From: Gymnothorax reevesii
Lineage: Eukaryota > Chordata > Actinopteri > Anguilliformes > Muraenidae
DNA: 64,000 bases
Reading direction: 5' to 3'
Assembly (NCBI GenBank): GCA_029721435.1
Contig: CM056576.1
Coordinates: forward strand, 71,813,876 to 71,877,875
Below the pieces are notes generated by a model. The model searched no databases, was not told the DNA's origin, and saw only the letters and a list, made by a program, of their open reading frames with translations. Positions 1-10,389 of this stretch are shown in pieces. Within the stretch, counting starts at the first letter, position 1; every line of letters starts with the position of its first letter. The position numbers were made by a program, and so were the translations under genes.

Positions 1-110
1 TATGTGCATCTGTGTGTGTGTGTATGCGCATGCATAAGTGCATCTGTGTGTGTGTGTGTGTGTGTGCGCGGGCGCGCGTGTGTGTGTATGTGCATTTCTG
101 TGCTTGTGTC
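1..110. repeat. TG/CA microsatellite
   Basis: Alternating TG dinucleotides run through most of this stretch, broken by short CA, CG and ATG variants. A second weaker TG-rich patch sits at about 366-420 and a short one at 586-597. These are simple repeats typical of vertebrate non-coding DNA; no gene is seen in them. Confidence 0.9.
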
Positions 111-626
111 TGTGAATGACTGAGAGTTTGTGATGGCTTCCAAGGGAATAGCACACATTCCTGCTGTAAATTCACCATAGGTAGATTTCAGCGACAGCCT
201 TCATCTTCGCGGTAAATTTTAACAATTACTGCTCAAGTGCATGTCCAGTCAACAAAAACGTACCTGACCTTAAAAGTACGTAATTTGTAATTTTGTTGAC
301 TACGGTAACCATTGAAATTTTTTTTTGATTTTAATTTATTATTTTTAAAAGCTCCCAAAAGACAGGCAGTGTGTGTGCATGCGTGCACACGCGCATGTGT
401 GGGTAAGTGTGTACGTATGTCAGAAAGAAGTTGCTGGCTGAAGAGTTCTTATTTTCTAACTTTATGCATTTTTTTTTAGAAACTGAAAGCCTACCACAGA
501 GGCTTTATTGACTTCTATGACCATAATTTTCAGCATTTCTTGATTTTATTATATTGATTTTTGAAGCTCCTGAAAGACAGGTAGCGTGTGTGTGTGTGAG
601 CAGTCACTGGCTGGAGAGTTTTTATT
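111..626. other. Intergenic, no gene seen
   Basis: AT-rich non-coding sequence. The phrases 'gaaagacaggtagcgtgtg' (about 573) and a similar one at about 358 suggest two diverged copies of a local repeat, each followed by TG repeats. No supported gene. Confidence 0.6.
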
Positions 627-667
627 CAAAAAGAAGGTGTCGTGGCACATTCAGAACCTAATATGCA
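627..667. repeat. 41-bp repeat, copy 1
   Basis: This stretch recurs at 2704-2745 with about two mismatches, so near-identical 41-bp copies bracket the Harbinger-like element at 671-2689. The second copy continues into the Penelope-like tail at 2746-2800, so the unit is probably part of an older repeat that has a second copy or was rearranged here. Confidence 0.7.
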
Positions 668-975
668 CTAAGGGGTCTATTCTCCCATTAGCGCGTAAGT
701 CTTTTTTTACGCGCTTCGAGTTAAGCGCTTTTGAGTTACGCGTATTCTCCCCTACTCGCTTCGATCACGCCCACAGCGCTTAACTTCAGAATGTAGGCGG
801 CCTTATGAAAGAGGTGTGACTGATCCAAAAGAGAGGCAGACTCTGTACAAAGCTCATTGATTATGGCTATCAGAAAAACATGGAAAATGGATTTTCTGAG
901 TAACCATGAAAACGCATTTGCGGTCCATGGAAAAACGCAAACCAGACTTTAAATTTGAATATTGTCGGCCTGCTG

Positions 976-1136
976 ATAAAACCTCGTATCATATCTAACT
1001 CGTATGTCCACTATTCTTACATGCAAAATTAATTAATTTATATATTTATCCATTTATATTATTATAATTATTATAATTATTTTATTTTATTTTATTTTCC
1101 TGTGAAGTTTGTCATTGTGAAGATACGAGGTTTTAT
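976..1136. repeat. Foldback inside Harbinger-like element
   Basis: Perfect 15-bp arms (ATAAAACCTCGTATC at 976-990 and its complement at 1122-1136) enclose a very AT-rich loop. It lies inside the Harbinger-like element and may be a small nested inverted-repeat insertion. Confidence 0.75.
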
Positions 1137-1196
1137 ATGCCGCTGTCATAGTAGGCCGTACCAATTACAAGACGTAATTCAGACATCTCTTTATTT

Positions 1197-1274
1197 ATCC
1201 CCCGCCGGGGATAGCGGGGGATATAGCATTGGGCTCCGTCCGTACGGACACATAAAATTGCGGCGGCGGGGGAT
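1197..1274 (+). repeat. GC-edged dispersed repeat unit, copy 1
   Basis: A short unit edged by ATCCCCCGCC and GGCGGGGGAT, with the core GGGGATATAGCATTGGGC followed by TCCGTCCG. A reverse-oriented relative lies at 32085-32173, and the palindrome at 40582-41110 is built from related units. The family is not recognised. Confidence 0.6.
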
Positions 1275-2143
1275 ATGTTAGTAACAAACACTTGTTATTT
1301 CTTGCTCTAGCCACCATGGCATTAAAGCTATGCATACAAACAAATTGCCGCGAAAATGAAATAATAAATAATGAATTTAGCGCTTCTCAATCAGCGCAAT
1401 CAGATCATTGAAAATGTGCCCCTCCTACACCAGCCTGTTTGTTCCGTGGAAGACAGGGAAGAAGACAAAGGGAACATTCTAGTCACACAAAGACAATCAA
1501 AGACAGTTTATATGATCTCATTTAGAAATTGCGCACTTGAAAACTACTCCGATGTCAGGTTTACAACTAAAGGACATGGAAACGCTTTAACAAGGATTCT
1601 TTCCCCGCCCCGAAACCGCCTCAGCAATGACGGAATTCCATATCCATAGCCTATCATCCTATTTGATTTGAGCGACGCATTCACTTGAACTTGTGCCTAA
1701 TACTTTATTATAATCAATTATCCCATTTACTGATAATGATTCTTCCCATGTCGGCTATTCTTAAAAGGCTAAAATTGATTAACAAATGGATAGTGCTCTG
1801 GTATTTGCCAGGGTAGGGCTCAATCTAGAGTAGCCTATTTAATAATATCTTTATTCACACATTAAATTACACAGTATTACCGATGGTAAAACATTACTAG
1901 GACTCGAGTTAGTTAATACAGATATCCTCAATTAGAAAAATCAATCCCCTCACTCGTGAGAATATCACAACTTTTTAGATTATCACGAACATAAAGGGCA
2001 GTCGAATTTGTTAATAGAACATGGAAGACAATGATGGTGACGTCGAGCCAAAGCCGAAAACCAAATTTCACAGATGTTAGTGTTGTATGGCAAGCAAGCA
2101 ATGAAGGCTGATCCGAGGAATTAATCTGCGAATAGTTCTGGTT

Positions 2144-2518
2144 GTGGATTCGATGGGGAGATGTAAGCGCAGTATCCCCGATTTAAAGCATAAATGGAGA
2201 GATCTGCGGGGCGCTGTAAAAGCCAGGTTCTCTGCACACAGGAGAACTGTACACGCAACAGGTGGTGGGCAACCATCATCCCCTGTGCATTTCACTGGAC
2301 AGGAGGAGGGGATGGCATCTACTCTTTCTGCAGTGGAAGTGCATGGGGAAGAACTTGAAGCGCCAACGAACTGCGTCAGACACCTTGACACAGACGCCTG
2401 TGATGTGAATGACATCACCAGCCACTCTCTGAAACGACCCAGATGCCAGGAGCGACAGCGCAGTTCTGACGTTGATGACCACGGGTATGTTTTGTGGATA
2501 ATTGCTGCGGCTGGATAG
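2144..2518 (+). pseudogene. Myb/SANT-like Harbinger accessory protein fragment
   Basis: The 124-residue frame carries near its start the pattern of the Myb/SANT-like (trihelix) protein of vertebrate Harbinger elements: a basic helix with LKHKWRDLR, then a run of K/R residues, then RRTVHATGGG. In that family the protein helps bring the transposase to the nucleus and to the element ends. The N-terminal helix with its acidic residues is missing upstream, and the downstream part is diverged, so this is a partial relic. It lies inside the 671-2689 element close to its right end. The identification rests on this one motif block. Confidence 0.55.
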
Positions 2519-2703
2519 TTGTTCATCCAGAAGTCGGCAAAGATAGATGATTGCCTCATGCACGGTCCAGGCGAAAGTGCTGGATGCACTCGATGTTTGT
2601 TTGTCCCAGGATGTCCAGAATAGGCGTAGGCTGAAAAGCGCGTAGCTACGCGCTTTTTTCGAGTTAAGCGCATGGGAGAATAGACCCCTATGTGAATTCA
2701 AGT

Positions 2704-2745
2704 CAAAAAGAAGGTGTCGTGGCACACTCAGAACTTAATATGCAT
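2704..2745. repeat. 41-bp repeat, copy 2
   Basis: Second copy of the 627-667 unit, just outside the right end of the Harbinger-like element. It runs directly into the hammerhead-like/Penelope-type tail at 2763-2800. Confidence 0.7.
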
Positions 2746-2762
2746 ACAGTTTTTATTTTATA

Positions 2763-2800
2763 ATTTCACCAACGTTTCGGCGATAAAGCCTTCGTCAGGG
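2763..2800 (-). ncRNA. Hammerhead-like core, Penelope-type tail
   Basis: On the minus strand the order is CTGACGA, then AGGC-loop-GCC, then GAAAC, then GTTGGTG. This resembles the hammerhead ribozyme order (CUGANGA, stem II, GAAA, short stem III) found in the repeat ends of Penelope-like elements. There is one unpaired A at the base of stem II, and the base after the predicted stem III is G, which a cleaving hammerhead would not tolerate. It may therefore be a decayed or inactive copy. No Penelope coding sequence adjoins it; one lies 16 kb away. Confidence 0.35.
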
Positions 2801-2939
2801 TTCATTCATAAAACCAGAGTTCATTCATTCACACCAATTTATGTTAAGACTCTTACGATTGGGCCAATGTTAATTTTGGGCTTATCCAGTCCACTCCCAA
2901 TAGGCATACCTGACATAGCAAGATGGCGCCAGGGTGCTC

Positions 2940-3902
2940 GGCTGGCTGTCTGTCGCTCTGCTCTGTGTTTTCTGTGTGTTCAGTGTTTTACCTGACCTGT
3001 GAAGAGGTATCATCTCTCCTCACATATGATCGTCAAACTCTGCTTGAGATTGGAGACTTCTTCGGTCAGCTTAAATATGAAAAGTTGTTGGGCTTTCCAC
3101 TATAGCTGGAGGATATCCCAGCATTTCTGTGGCGTCCTCCTCTATCCTGTCCCACACAGATACCGGAGGACACGTGGTGAATGCGGAGGCCTCCGGGTTC
3201 GGCTTGAGGCTCTCCTGAGGTCTGTCCGTGTGTCTGATCGCTGGGATCTGCACTTTCTGGAAGTTCCCCATGTCCGATGCTCCCTGACGTTGGCAGCTTT
3301 GACAGCCTCAGCTTTTCGCTGGACCCCGATCAGCTGTTGCTGCCTCCTTCTCGCTAGCGTGTTCATTCCAGGAGACGCGGTGTGGTGCATTAGAATCTCC
3401 GCTCACTGTAGCGTGCTTCGTCCTCATCAGACACTTTGGATCCTCATTTGGCTTGGTTGAATGTGAGATTTGTCACCAACAAAACTTTTCTGCTCAATGA
3501 CTTCTTTACCTCATGTAACCTGGATTTTATGTTCTTAACAGAGACCTGGCTACATGAAAGTGAACTCGCTCCTTTTTCGGAGCTCCTTCCCCCTGGATGT
3601 AGTTATTTCAGCTCTCCTCGCATCATCGGCAAAGGTGGAGGACTGCCATCCATCTTCAAATCCACTTATCACTGCCGGCAGTCTCCAGCAGTCAACTTTT
3701 CCAGCTTCGAGCTCCAACTGTTTGAGGTGAATTTCCCCGTGACTGTTCTCTGTGCGGTGGTCTTTAACAAAGACTTTATACATCACTTTGTCAGGTATCA
3801 CTTTTAAATATGATCAATTTTTAATTGTTGGCAATTTTAACATGCACGTCTGCTGTGAGACTAGACCTCTGGTCAGAGACTTTCTCAATCTCATTGAGTC
3901 TT
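2940..3902 (+). pseudogene. L2/CR1-type LINE, 5' part with endonuclease
   Basis: Translation in shifting frames gives a non-LTR retrotransposon of the L2/CR1 type. From about 3430 the apurinic-like endonuclease domain is readable: NKTFLLNDFFTSCNLDF, then FLTETWLHESEL, then a glycine-rich PRIIGKGGGLP block. Near 3827-3860 a frame gives the family's 'GDFN-H' block in altered form. Frameshifts break it several times. The upstream part (2940-3430) is probably the leader of the same LINE. At 3902 an Ngaro element interrupts it; the LINE resumes at 9429. The endonuclease nicks target DNA for target-primed reverse transcription. Confidence 0.8.
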
Positions 3903-4128
3903 ATGAAGCTTAGCAGGAATTCAAGCAGGAAGACTTTCTCTTCGCACATGCCCACTATGCCTTTATATAGTTTCTGCTTGCCCTTTAAAAATTACACTGC
4001 CTTACATATAAATTAATCGGAATCCTACTCCGAGTCTCTGGACCAATCATTCGCTAGCTGTCAAATTTTAAAAGTACTCTCTCTCCCTGCAGTTAACCAG
4101 CTGTCAAACGCTTTTATGCTCTGCAACC
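3903..4128 (+). repeat. Ngaro split repeat A1
   Basis: The 226-bp left terminal repeat begins ATGAAGCTTAGC and ends CTCTGCAACC. It matches A2 at 8925-9150 with scattered substitutions. Confidence 0.93.
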
Positions 4129-4166
4129 TATTCGTCATCTTGACCTAGTGGTTTACCTTCGTTATG

Positions 4167-5290
4167 TCAGATTCTGACGATGATATTTTTTAGAAGTAAA
4201 TATTCCTCACAGCGAGCTCTTGTCCATTCTTCATTGAATCTATGCAAAAGCCTTTGCATTAATACTGGATTTTCGCAGCGTGAGTTCGCTCTCGCGTATT
4301 TAAAAAATTCAGAGGTTGCGTGTCCAGCCGCCCAGCCTCCTCCGGGGCGCAAAAGTACCAGAAAAACTGCTGCTCAACAAGCAAAAAAGAAGTCTTACTG
4401 CCCTACACTCCAGCTGCGCAAACTGCTACCTCCGCTGACGTGGCGATTCCTAACGCCTTAATGTCTACCATGCAGTCATTCTGAGGGCATTATCCAACAT
4501 GAATGATCATATTAAGTCCCTGGGAAACGCTTCTACATCATTGTCCCTTGACTCGACCTCAGCTGCAGTCCATCCTCCTACGACTCAGCCTTTCACTTTT
4601 CCCGTGTTTGAGCCTGCTCCTGCTGCTCCGGGCGCCTCCAGTCATTCCCCGGCTTCTGCACCCCCTGTGCTTTCATATGTAGGCCTTTCATTTCATCCAC
4701 CAGTAACATATCATCTCATTTAAGGTCCAAAAAATCCTGCAGGGTAAATACATTAATTTAATTCGTCTTATTCTCCCCTCTCTTGAATGTGACAAAAAAA
4801 TTAACCCACGCCTGGCTTGGGATCTATCCATTGGCGAATTTCTAGTTGCTTTGGGCATTCACAGGGGAGGTCATTTGTTCAGTTTTCCCGGACCGAAGGC
4901 AAGAACTCGAAGCTATCTGCTATAGGAGATCTTAAAAATAGGCTACGGTAAGAACATCTATCAATATCACAACGCTTTCGCCAGCAAATTTGCTCTACTC
5001 ATTGAACAATCAAACATTCGTTTAAACTGGTCCGTTCTGGACATGGAAATAAAAGTCATGCTCATCGGAGGGTAGTAGGCTATTTCCTGTCAGATGTGTG
5101 AGAATCTTGGTCACTCCTATTCATTCTGCCCTCAGTTACCTTTCCAGCCTTCGGCCCCAAGTCCGCCTCCACCCCAGCCCTCATCCCAATTTAAGAATAA
5201 TGTCCATAGTCGTAAGGCGCAGTTCTACAATGACATGCCAATATGCAATAATTTCAATGAAAGCGTGTGCACATACCCGTTGATCACGCG
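4167..5290 (+). pseudogene. Ngaro Gag-like region
   Basis: Frames across this stretch give pieces of the Ngaro ORF1 protein in order: a basic, alanine- and proline-rich N-terminal part (4180-4720), then, in broken frames, blocks like VICSVFPDRR near 4870 and a degenerate cysteine/histidine block near 5090-5130 followed by a proline-rich segment. Gag would package element RNA. Stops interrupt every frame, so only relics remain. The coding order and the position between A1 and the RT relic support the call. Confidence 0.6.
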
Positions 5291-6283
5291 ATTAAGATGA
5301 TTACGTTGGCGGGTCGGGGCGCTCTGCTGTTGAAAATCGACATAATCGGCGCTTTCAAAATTGTCCCAGTACATCACCTCTTTGGCATTAACTGGGAATC
5401 AAAATTCTACTTGAAGTTAGACTCCCGTTCAGTTGCAGGAGTACTCTGTGCATTTTCAATGTCATATCTAAAGCCCTCTGTTGGATTTTGTCAAATAAAG
5501 TGCGTGTTTCACTTGCGCTTCATTTGCTGGATGATTTTCTGTTAACTGATTCGCCAAGCGATAGCTCTGGCTCTCCGTTAGCCAATTCAGGTTCCGCTCG
5601 CAGACGAGAAAACTTTCGGCCCCGCGACTAAATTGAACTTCCTAGGCATTACTCGTGACATGGTCGAGATGAAGGCTTTTCTCCCGGAAGATAAATTGCG
5701 CACTTTTTTACTTTGGCTAAGACGATCACCAACAGCAAGTTCTCTCTCTTTTGGGGCACCTGAATTTGGCTCTGCGCGTCGTTCCCCAAGGCCGTTCTTT
5801 CATTTCCAGGCTGCTCAATTTAACTTTTCTGTTACAAATTTGCACGACCTCATAGTATGGGACGAAGGCTGCATTTCTGATTTGAAATTTTTTGGTCGCG
5901 ATTACTTATCGAGTGGAATGGAATCTCGTTTTTTTATGAGGACATCGTGCAGTCCTGTGTCTCGATGATTTTTTTTTTTTAAGGATGCTGCTCCTACTGT
6001 AAGTTTTGGGGGGGGTTCTACCAATGTGGTGGTTTGCCAGTGTTTGGCCAAGCCAGTTATCAGATATTTTTTCCACCGCTCTCTACAAAATTTATCCCAT
6101 CGCTGACGCTTGTCATGTTTGGGGACATTTATGGCTACGTAAACGCATAACGATTTATGTGACAATGAGGCTGTAGTGGGCAAAATTAATAAAGGCCATT
6201 CTTCAGTAAATTATATCATGCCAATCATGAGACTGATTACTTAGTTATCCGTCAAGTACAATTTCATAATTAATGCTCGTCCC
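5267..6283 (+). pseudogene. Ngaro reverse transcriptase and RNase H relic
   Basis: The first RT block is readable at about 5285-5380 (DHAIKMITLAGRGALLLKID, then GAFKIVPVHHLFGINW). The catalytic motif LLDDF is at about 5524-5538 in another frame, so the two aspartates survive but the frame does not. NFLGITRDMVEMKAFLP follows at 5637. RNase H blocks appear near 5980-6230 (DAAPTVSFGG, then DNEAVVGKINKGHSS). Together they would copy element RNA into DNA. At least three frameshifts separate the blocks. Confidence 0.75.
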
Positions 6284-8262
6284 GTGCCCGGTCGGTGTAA
6301 TTTAATAGCTGATTCTGTGTCTCTTTTCAATTTCCAGGCCTTCCAGAGTCTCTGTCCGGGTGCTAGCCAGTTTTCCACGCCAGTTCCTCCTCTTAACAAA
6401 TTAGCTGTACTAAACGAGGAGCCCATTCAAAAATACTTAGTCTCAGCCACATATTACATGAGGAAAGGTGTAGCTGCTTCCACCCTTATATCTTATGATT
6501 TTGCTTGGTTTACTTTCGCTATATTTCATATGTCCGTTAGCATTCCCTTAAAACCCATTCTGATTAATACTGTGTGCGCCTTTTTTGTGCCTTCTGTGCG
6601 CCGCACAGACGTACGGCATTTCAAGCCCCCATACATTTGCAGCTTGATTGCAGGGATTCAGTTTCACGCTAAGACCCCTCCTTTCCAAGTCTTTTTAGTA
6701 ACCATACAATAAAATTGTTGTTGAAAGGAATGTCTAAGTGTTTATCGTTTATTCCCGATCACAGACGTCCCATAACTCTCGCTATTTTGCACTAAATTAT
6801 ATCAGCCTTACAGAATGGTTTATTTCTCCGTATGTCGAAAACCTTCTAGAAAGTATTTTGGCTTTCAATGTTTTTTTTTAGAATATGCAAATTTGCTACA
6901 ATTTCAAATGAATTTAATCCGGGTAGAGATATAACATTCTCAGACTTATCGTTTCATCCAAATTATTATTTATTTATACCTTTAAACATTCTATGGCTAG
7001 GGGTGCTAGTGAAAGGAACGGGTTTAGACTCCAAATGCAGTTCAGCATCGGCAGGGCGTTTATTAGGATTAATACAGCTCATGGTCAAAAACAGAAACAG
7101 ATCGATAGCCAGGCAAACAGGGTAATGCAGAATAGTCAGAATCAGAGTCAGGGGACAAGCAAGTAGTTCAGTAACCAGAGAATCAATTCGCACGAAGACA
7201 GTAACAAAGGGGCTGAGCTAAGGGAATGGAAGGGGAAGGAAAAAGGGAGTTGGATGGGATAAGGGATAAACACAGGAGAATCTAAACAGATGGGTACAAA
7301 ATGGGAATTAGGGAGAACAAAGTACTAAGCAATCAACCAGCAAACAAACGACGTAATACAAACAATCAATAACGAGACTTACGGGAGAATTCACAGAAAA
7401 CGAGCAATCAACAATCAAAACCAAGAAAGCGCAGAAACGAGACTTAACCGAGTCGACAAGGAGCTGCCAAAAAAATGTGTCTTTTTAAACACACACTAAT
7501 CAGGTGAGATCCCAGCTAGAATGCAGAACAGCTGTCGAGGAAGACGGAACTAGAAAAGCAAGGACGGTGATAGGAAAGCGAGAAGAAGCAGGTGGAGTCC
7601 TAACTCTGATCTAACTAATCACCTGTGCCTCGCTAACTATTCTTCGGTGCGGTTAGCCAATGAGAACAGCCAGAGAGAAGGAAGGGGAATTACCTCACAG
7701 AATTACAGGGAAGAGAGTGTGGAGACTGACAAGATACCACAAGATGGAAATGAAAGGAAAACGATCAAGACTCAGGACATAGCAATCGTACAGAAAAAAT
7801 GCATACTCTAAATGAATAAATATGGTAAATAAATAAGTAGCAATAAAAATTACAAAAACATACTAAAAACAAACATACAAATCAGCAATTTCTAACAGCT
7901 AGCTCCATAATTATTGCTCGTATTAGTTCCCCTTTTTGTCCTTACGAGGCTATGCTAAAATCCTTCGCAGGAGAACCAATCTAGACTCCATGTCTCCTCT
8001 CTTCTTGACCCCTGATGGTCATTCTATGTCAAAATACTGGTTCAATTATCACTTAAACAAAATTCTCAGGAAATGCAATATCTCCCCTCAGTACCATTCA
8101 GGGCAATTATTTAGAATAGGTGCTGCAACTACTGCTGCATCTCAAGGGATCGCTACAGTTTCCCTTCTGCAACTGAGGTGCTGGTCATTATCCGCCTATT
8201 CTACATATATAAGGCCGGACGCTGTTTCTATCCTTGATTGTCAAAGGTCTCTAAAACCTTGA
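6284..8262 (+). pseudogene. Ngaro tyrosine recombinase, split by an insertion
   Basis: The N-terminal core-binding part is read from 6284 (FQAFQSLCPGASQF, then ATYYMRKGVAASTLISYDFA). The first catalytic box with arginine (FFRICKFATISNEFNPGR) is at about 6870-6935. About 0.9 kb of unrelated DNA then intervenes. The C-terminal part resumes at about 7940 with LFRIGAATTAA near 8110 and the SAYSTYIRPD block with the nucleophile tyrosine near 8195. In the family the second box reads H-x-x-R just before IGAATTAA; here the arginine is kept but the expected histidine position appears to be glutamine. The enzyme would integrate circular DNA. It is inactive here because of the insertion and frameshifts. 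Confidence 0.75.
6990..7930. mobile_element. Unidentified insertion within Ngaro recombinase
   Basis: The recombinase frame is lost after about 6985 and resumes at about 7935, and the sequence between has no Ngaro similarity that I can read. It is purine-rich and similar in style to teleost LTR or DNA-transposon tails, for example around 7081-7140 (ATGGTCAAAAACAGAAACAG). I could not find terminal repeats or a target duplication, so the exact boundaries and the family are unknown. Confidence 0.45.
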
Positions 8263-8391
8263 TTCTGGGTAAGTCATGCATATAACTGGTGGTGGTTTAT
8301 CTGCACTTTCCTGCTCTTCTCTATGCTTCATGTTGCTACTCGCCATTTTATGTATAAATCTACTTTAATACTCCTGTTCAACAAACTGCAT

Positions 8392-8487
8392 TGCAAGCCG
8401 TTCATTGCCCAGCATCCCTGGATTGCCAGCAACGCATTGCCCAGCATCCCAGCATTGCAAGCAACTCATTGCCCAGCATCATCCCGT
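8392..8487 (+). repeat. Three-copy ~32-bp tandem repeat
   Basis: Three adjacent units contain the phrase CATTGCCCAGCATC, spaced about 32 bp apart. They lie in the Ngaro 3' non-coding region between the recombinase relic and B1. Confidence 0.8.
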
Positions 8488-8773
8488 ATTGTTACCTGCC
8501 CTTTGCCCTGCAGTTTCCCGCAGCGCAACTGCTCATTGATTAGTAATCGCTTAACTCTGAATCAAATTTTATCTTTCTTTGTATAATGCTTTGTCAGTCT
8601 CTTTTACATCACCTTTTCTTCCCATTCACTTTTGGCTCTCTAGCCCTTATCCCATGGGCTAATTCCCCAGTGTATGTCACATCTGTCTGTTCATGTATTT
8701 GGCTAACATTGCTATTTTGTTTCTTAGATGGGTGCAGCAGTCCATTAAAGTATGGTAATTCTTCTTTTTGGGG

Positions 8774-8924
8774 GGGAAATTCATCTCTACGAAGCATCTA
8801 ATCCTCAGATTCTCTAAATGCTTTATTTGTTCAATGCCAGAGTCTAACTGCCAAAGTTCATGTTCATAAATAAATACTTTGTTAAATTTCTTATCTCATT
8901 GTTTTTTAGTCTTTCCTGATTGAA
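8774..8924 (+). repeat. Ngaro split repeat B1
   Basis: A 151-bp repeat from GGGAAATTCATCTCTACG to CTGATTGAA, matched by B2 at 9278-9428 with few substitutions. It directly abuts A2. Confidence 0.93.
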
Positions 8925-9150
8925 ATGAAGCTTAGTGGAAATTCAAGCAGGAAGACTTTCTCTTTGCACATGCCCACTATGCCTTTGTATAGTTTCTGAT
9001 TGCCCTTTAAAAATTACACTGCCTAACTTATAAAGCAATCGGAATCCTAATCCGAGTCTCTGGACCAATCATTCGCTAGCTGTCAAATTTTAAAAGTACT
9101 CTCCCTCCCTAGAGTTAACCAGCTGTCAAACGCTTTTATGCTCTGCAACC
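8925..9150 (+). repeat. Ngaro split repeat A2
   Basis: The internal copy of the 226-bp A repeat, directly joined to B1. A C-rich and CCA-rich spacer (9151-9277) follows before B2. Confidence 0.93.
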
Positions 9151-9277
9151 CTCCTCCTCCCCACCACCATCCTCTGAGGTTGGCCAAGACTCCTCTTTAT
9201 CTCTCCTACCACTCTGGTCCCAGGACTCATCCCAGCAGCAGCCTCTCACCACCACCACCAGTGTTTAGACCCCAGGA

Positions 9278-9428
9278 GGGAAATTCATCTCTACGAAGCA
9301 TCTAATCCTCAGATTCTCTAAATGCTTTATTTGTTCAATGCCGGGGTCTAACTGCCAAAGTTCATGTTCATAAATAAATACTTTGTTAAATTTCATATCT
9401 CATTGTTTTCTAGTCTTTCTTGATTGAA
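9278..9428 (+). repeat. Ngaro split repeat B2, right end
   Basis: The right terminal 151-bp repeat, ending CTTGATTGAA at 9428. The LINE coding sequence resumes on the next base. Confidence 0.93.
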
Positions 9429-10325
9429 TTAATCTCACACAGTCTGTTTCGGAGTCGACGCATGAAAAAGGTCACATTTTGGATCTTGTGCTGTCATATG
9501 GATTGTATGTACAGATAACCGAAATCAGTCGCACACCTTTGTCTGACCATCTTCCTGTTTTACTTTCCCTGTTAATGCCTGTACCCTCAACCATGAACTC
9601 CGCCCCCGTTCGCCGTCTCCGTGTATTTAATGCTTCAACTTCTTTTCAGTACTCCTTAAAAACTCTTATTTTTATTCTCTGGCGGATTTTGGCGATCTCA
9701 GTGTGGATGTCTATTTGACTATGTTTAATTCACTCTGCACTGAGATTTTGGACTCCAGTGCTCCCATGACTTTAAGGCGTGTAAAGCGACACACGGAGCC
9801 TTGGCTGAATGAGTCCACTCGTGCTCTCAGACGCGCATGTAGACAGGCGGAAAGAAAATGGAAAAAGGACAAACTCTAAATTTCTAGGGATCTGCTACTT
9901 ATTGTGACTTATTCATCAGCGGGCTGTCAAAGCTGCTAAATCTGAATATTTTTCCTCCCTTGTCTCTGCAAATGTTCACAAACCACAGGTTCTTTTTAAT
10001 GTATTTGACTCTCTCTAGAATCCCTGTGATGCTGTCTGCATTGAGCCTTCTTCTTCTCTGAGTGAGGATTTCCTACAGTTTTTTATCAATAAGATTTCTG
10101 CTCTTTGGTCCCGCCCCCTCAGTCTGCTTAGGACCCCTCTGTTCTTACAGGAAGCTCAGCTGTTTTTCAGCAGTTTGAGTCCGTTTCTCTCCCTGCCCTC
10201 ACTGAAATAGTGGAACACTGTCCATCCAATAGCATTCCGTCTCGTTTATTTAAAGAGGTTTTTAGCTCAGTTCAGTCTTTTATTTTGCTACTTATAAATC
10301 AATGTCTCAAACATGCCACGGTGTC
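9429..10325 (+). pseudogene. L2/CR1-type LINE, continued after Ngaro
   Basis: The endonuclease reading resumes exactly at the Ngaro edge with STHEKGHILDLVLSYGLYV (9450-9508) and PLSDHLPVLLSLLMPV (9536-9583), the end of the endonuclease domain. The linker region follows near 9770-9880 (EPWLNESTRALRRACRQAE), then broken pieces before the RT. Similarity stops near 10325 after the codons for NQCLKHATV, before the first RT blocks, so this copy is truncated or interrupted at its 3' side. Multiple stops are present. Confidence 0.75.
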
Positions 10326-10389
10326 AGAGCCTGATCAGCACAGGGCTATGCCCCAGTGTGACCAATCATGAAATGACCCCCCCCCCAGA

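Larger units (their letters stand above)
671..2689. mobile_element. Harbinger-like DNA transposon, non-autonomous
   Basis: The two ends are inverted repeats: AGGGGTCTATTCTCCCAT at 671-688 and its reverse complement ending at 2689. Just inside, the motif CGAGTTAAGCGC occurs near both ends (about 717-728 on the left and 2659-2670 on the right), giving subterminal repeats. The interior holds a fragment of the Myb/SANT-like accessory protein that PIF/Harbinger elements encode next to their transposase. No DDE transposase is seen, so the 2.0-kb copy is non-autonomous. A clear target-site duplication was not found (flanks cta and atg). Superfamily assignment rests mainly on the Myb-like fragment. 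Confidence 0.7.
3903..9428 (+). mobile_element. Ngaro (tyrosine-recombinase) retrotransposon, degenerate
   Basis: Two pairs of direct repeats are arranged as A1 (3903-4128), coding region, B1 (8774-8924), A2 (8925-9150), spacer, B2 (9278-9428). This split direct repeat layout is diagnostic for Ngaro-type elements, which integrate with a tyrosine recombinase instead of a DDE integrase. The copy lengths match: 226 bp for each A and 151 bp for each B. Inside are relics of Gag, reverse transcriptase, RNase H and tyrosine recombinase in that order. No target duplication is present, as expected. The element sits inside the endonuclease domain of a LINE and has itself been interrupted near 7.0-7.9 kb. 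Many stops and frameshifts show it is dead. Confidence 0.9.

Noticed and set aside
586..783. 65-codon frame across the left Harbinger-like end
   Set aside because: Crosses the transposon boundary and a microsatellite; not a gene.
1371..1649. 92-codon frame inside the Harbinger-like element
   Set aside because: No similarity to a Harbinger transposase or other family; left unannotated.
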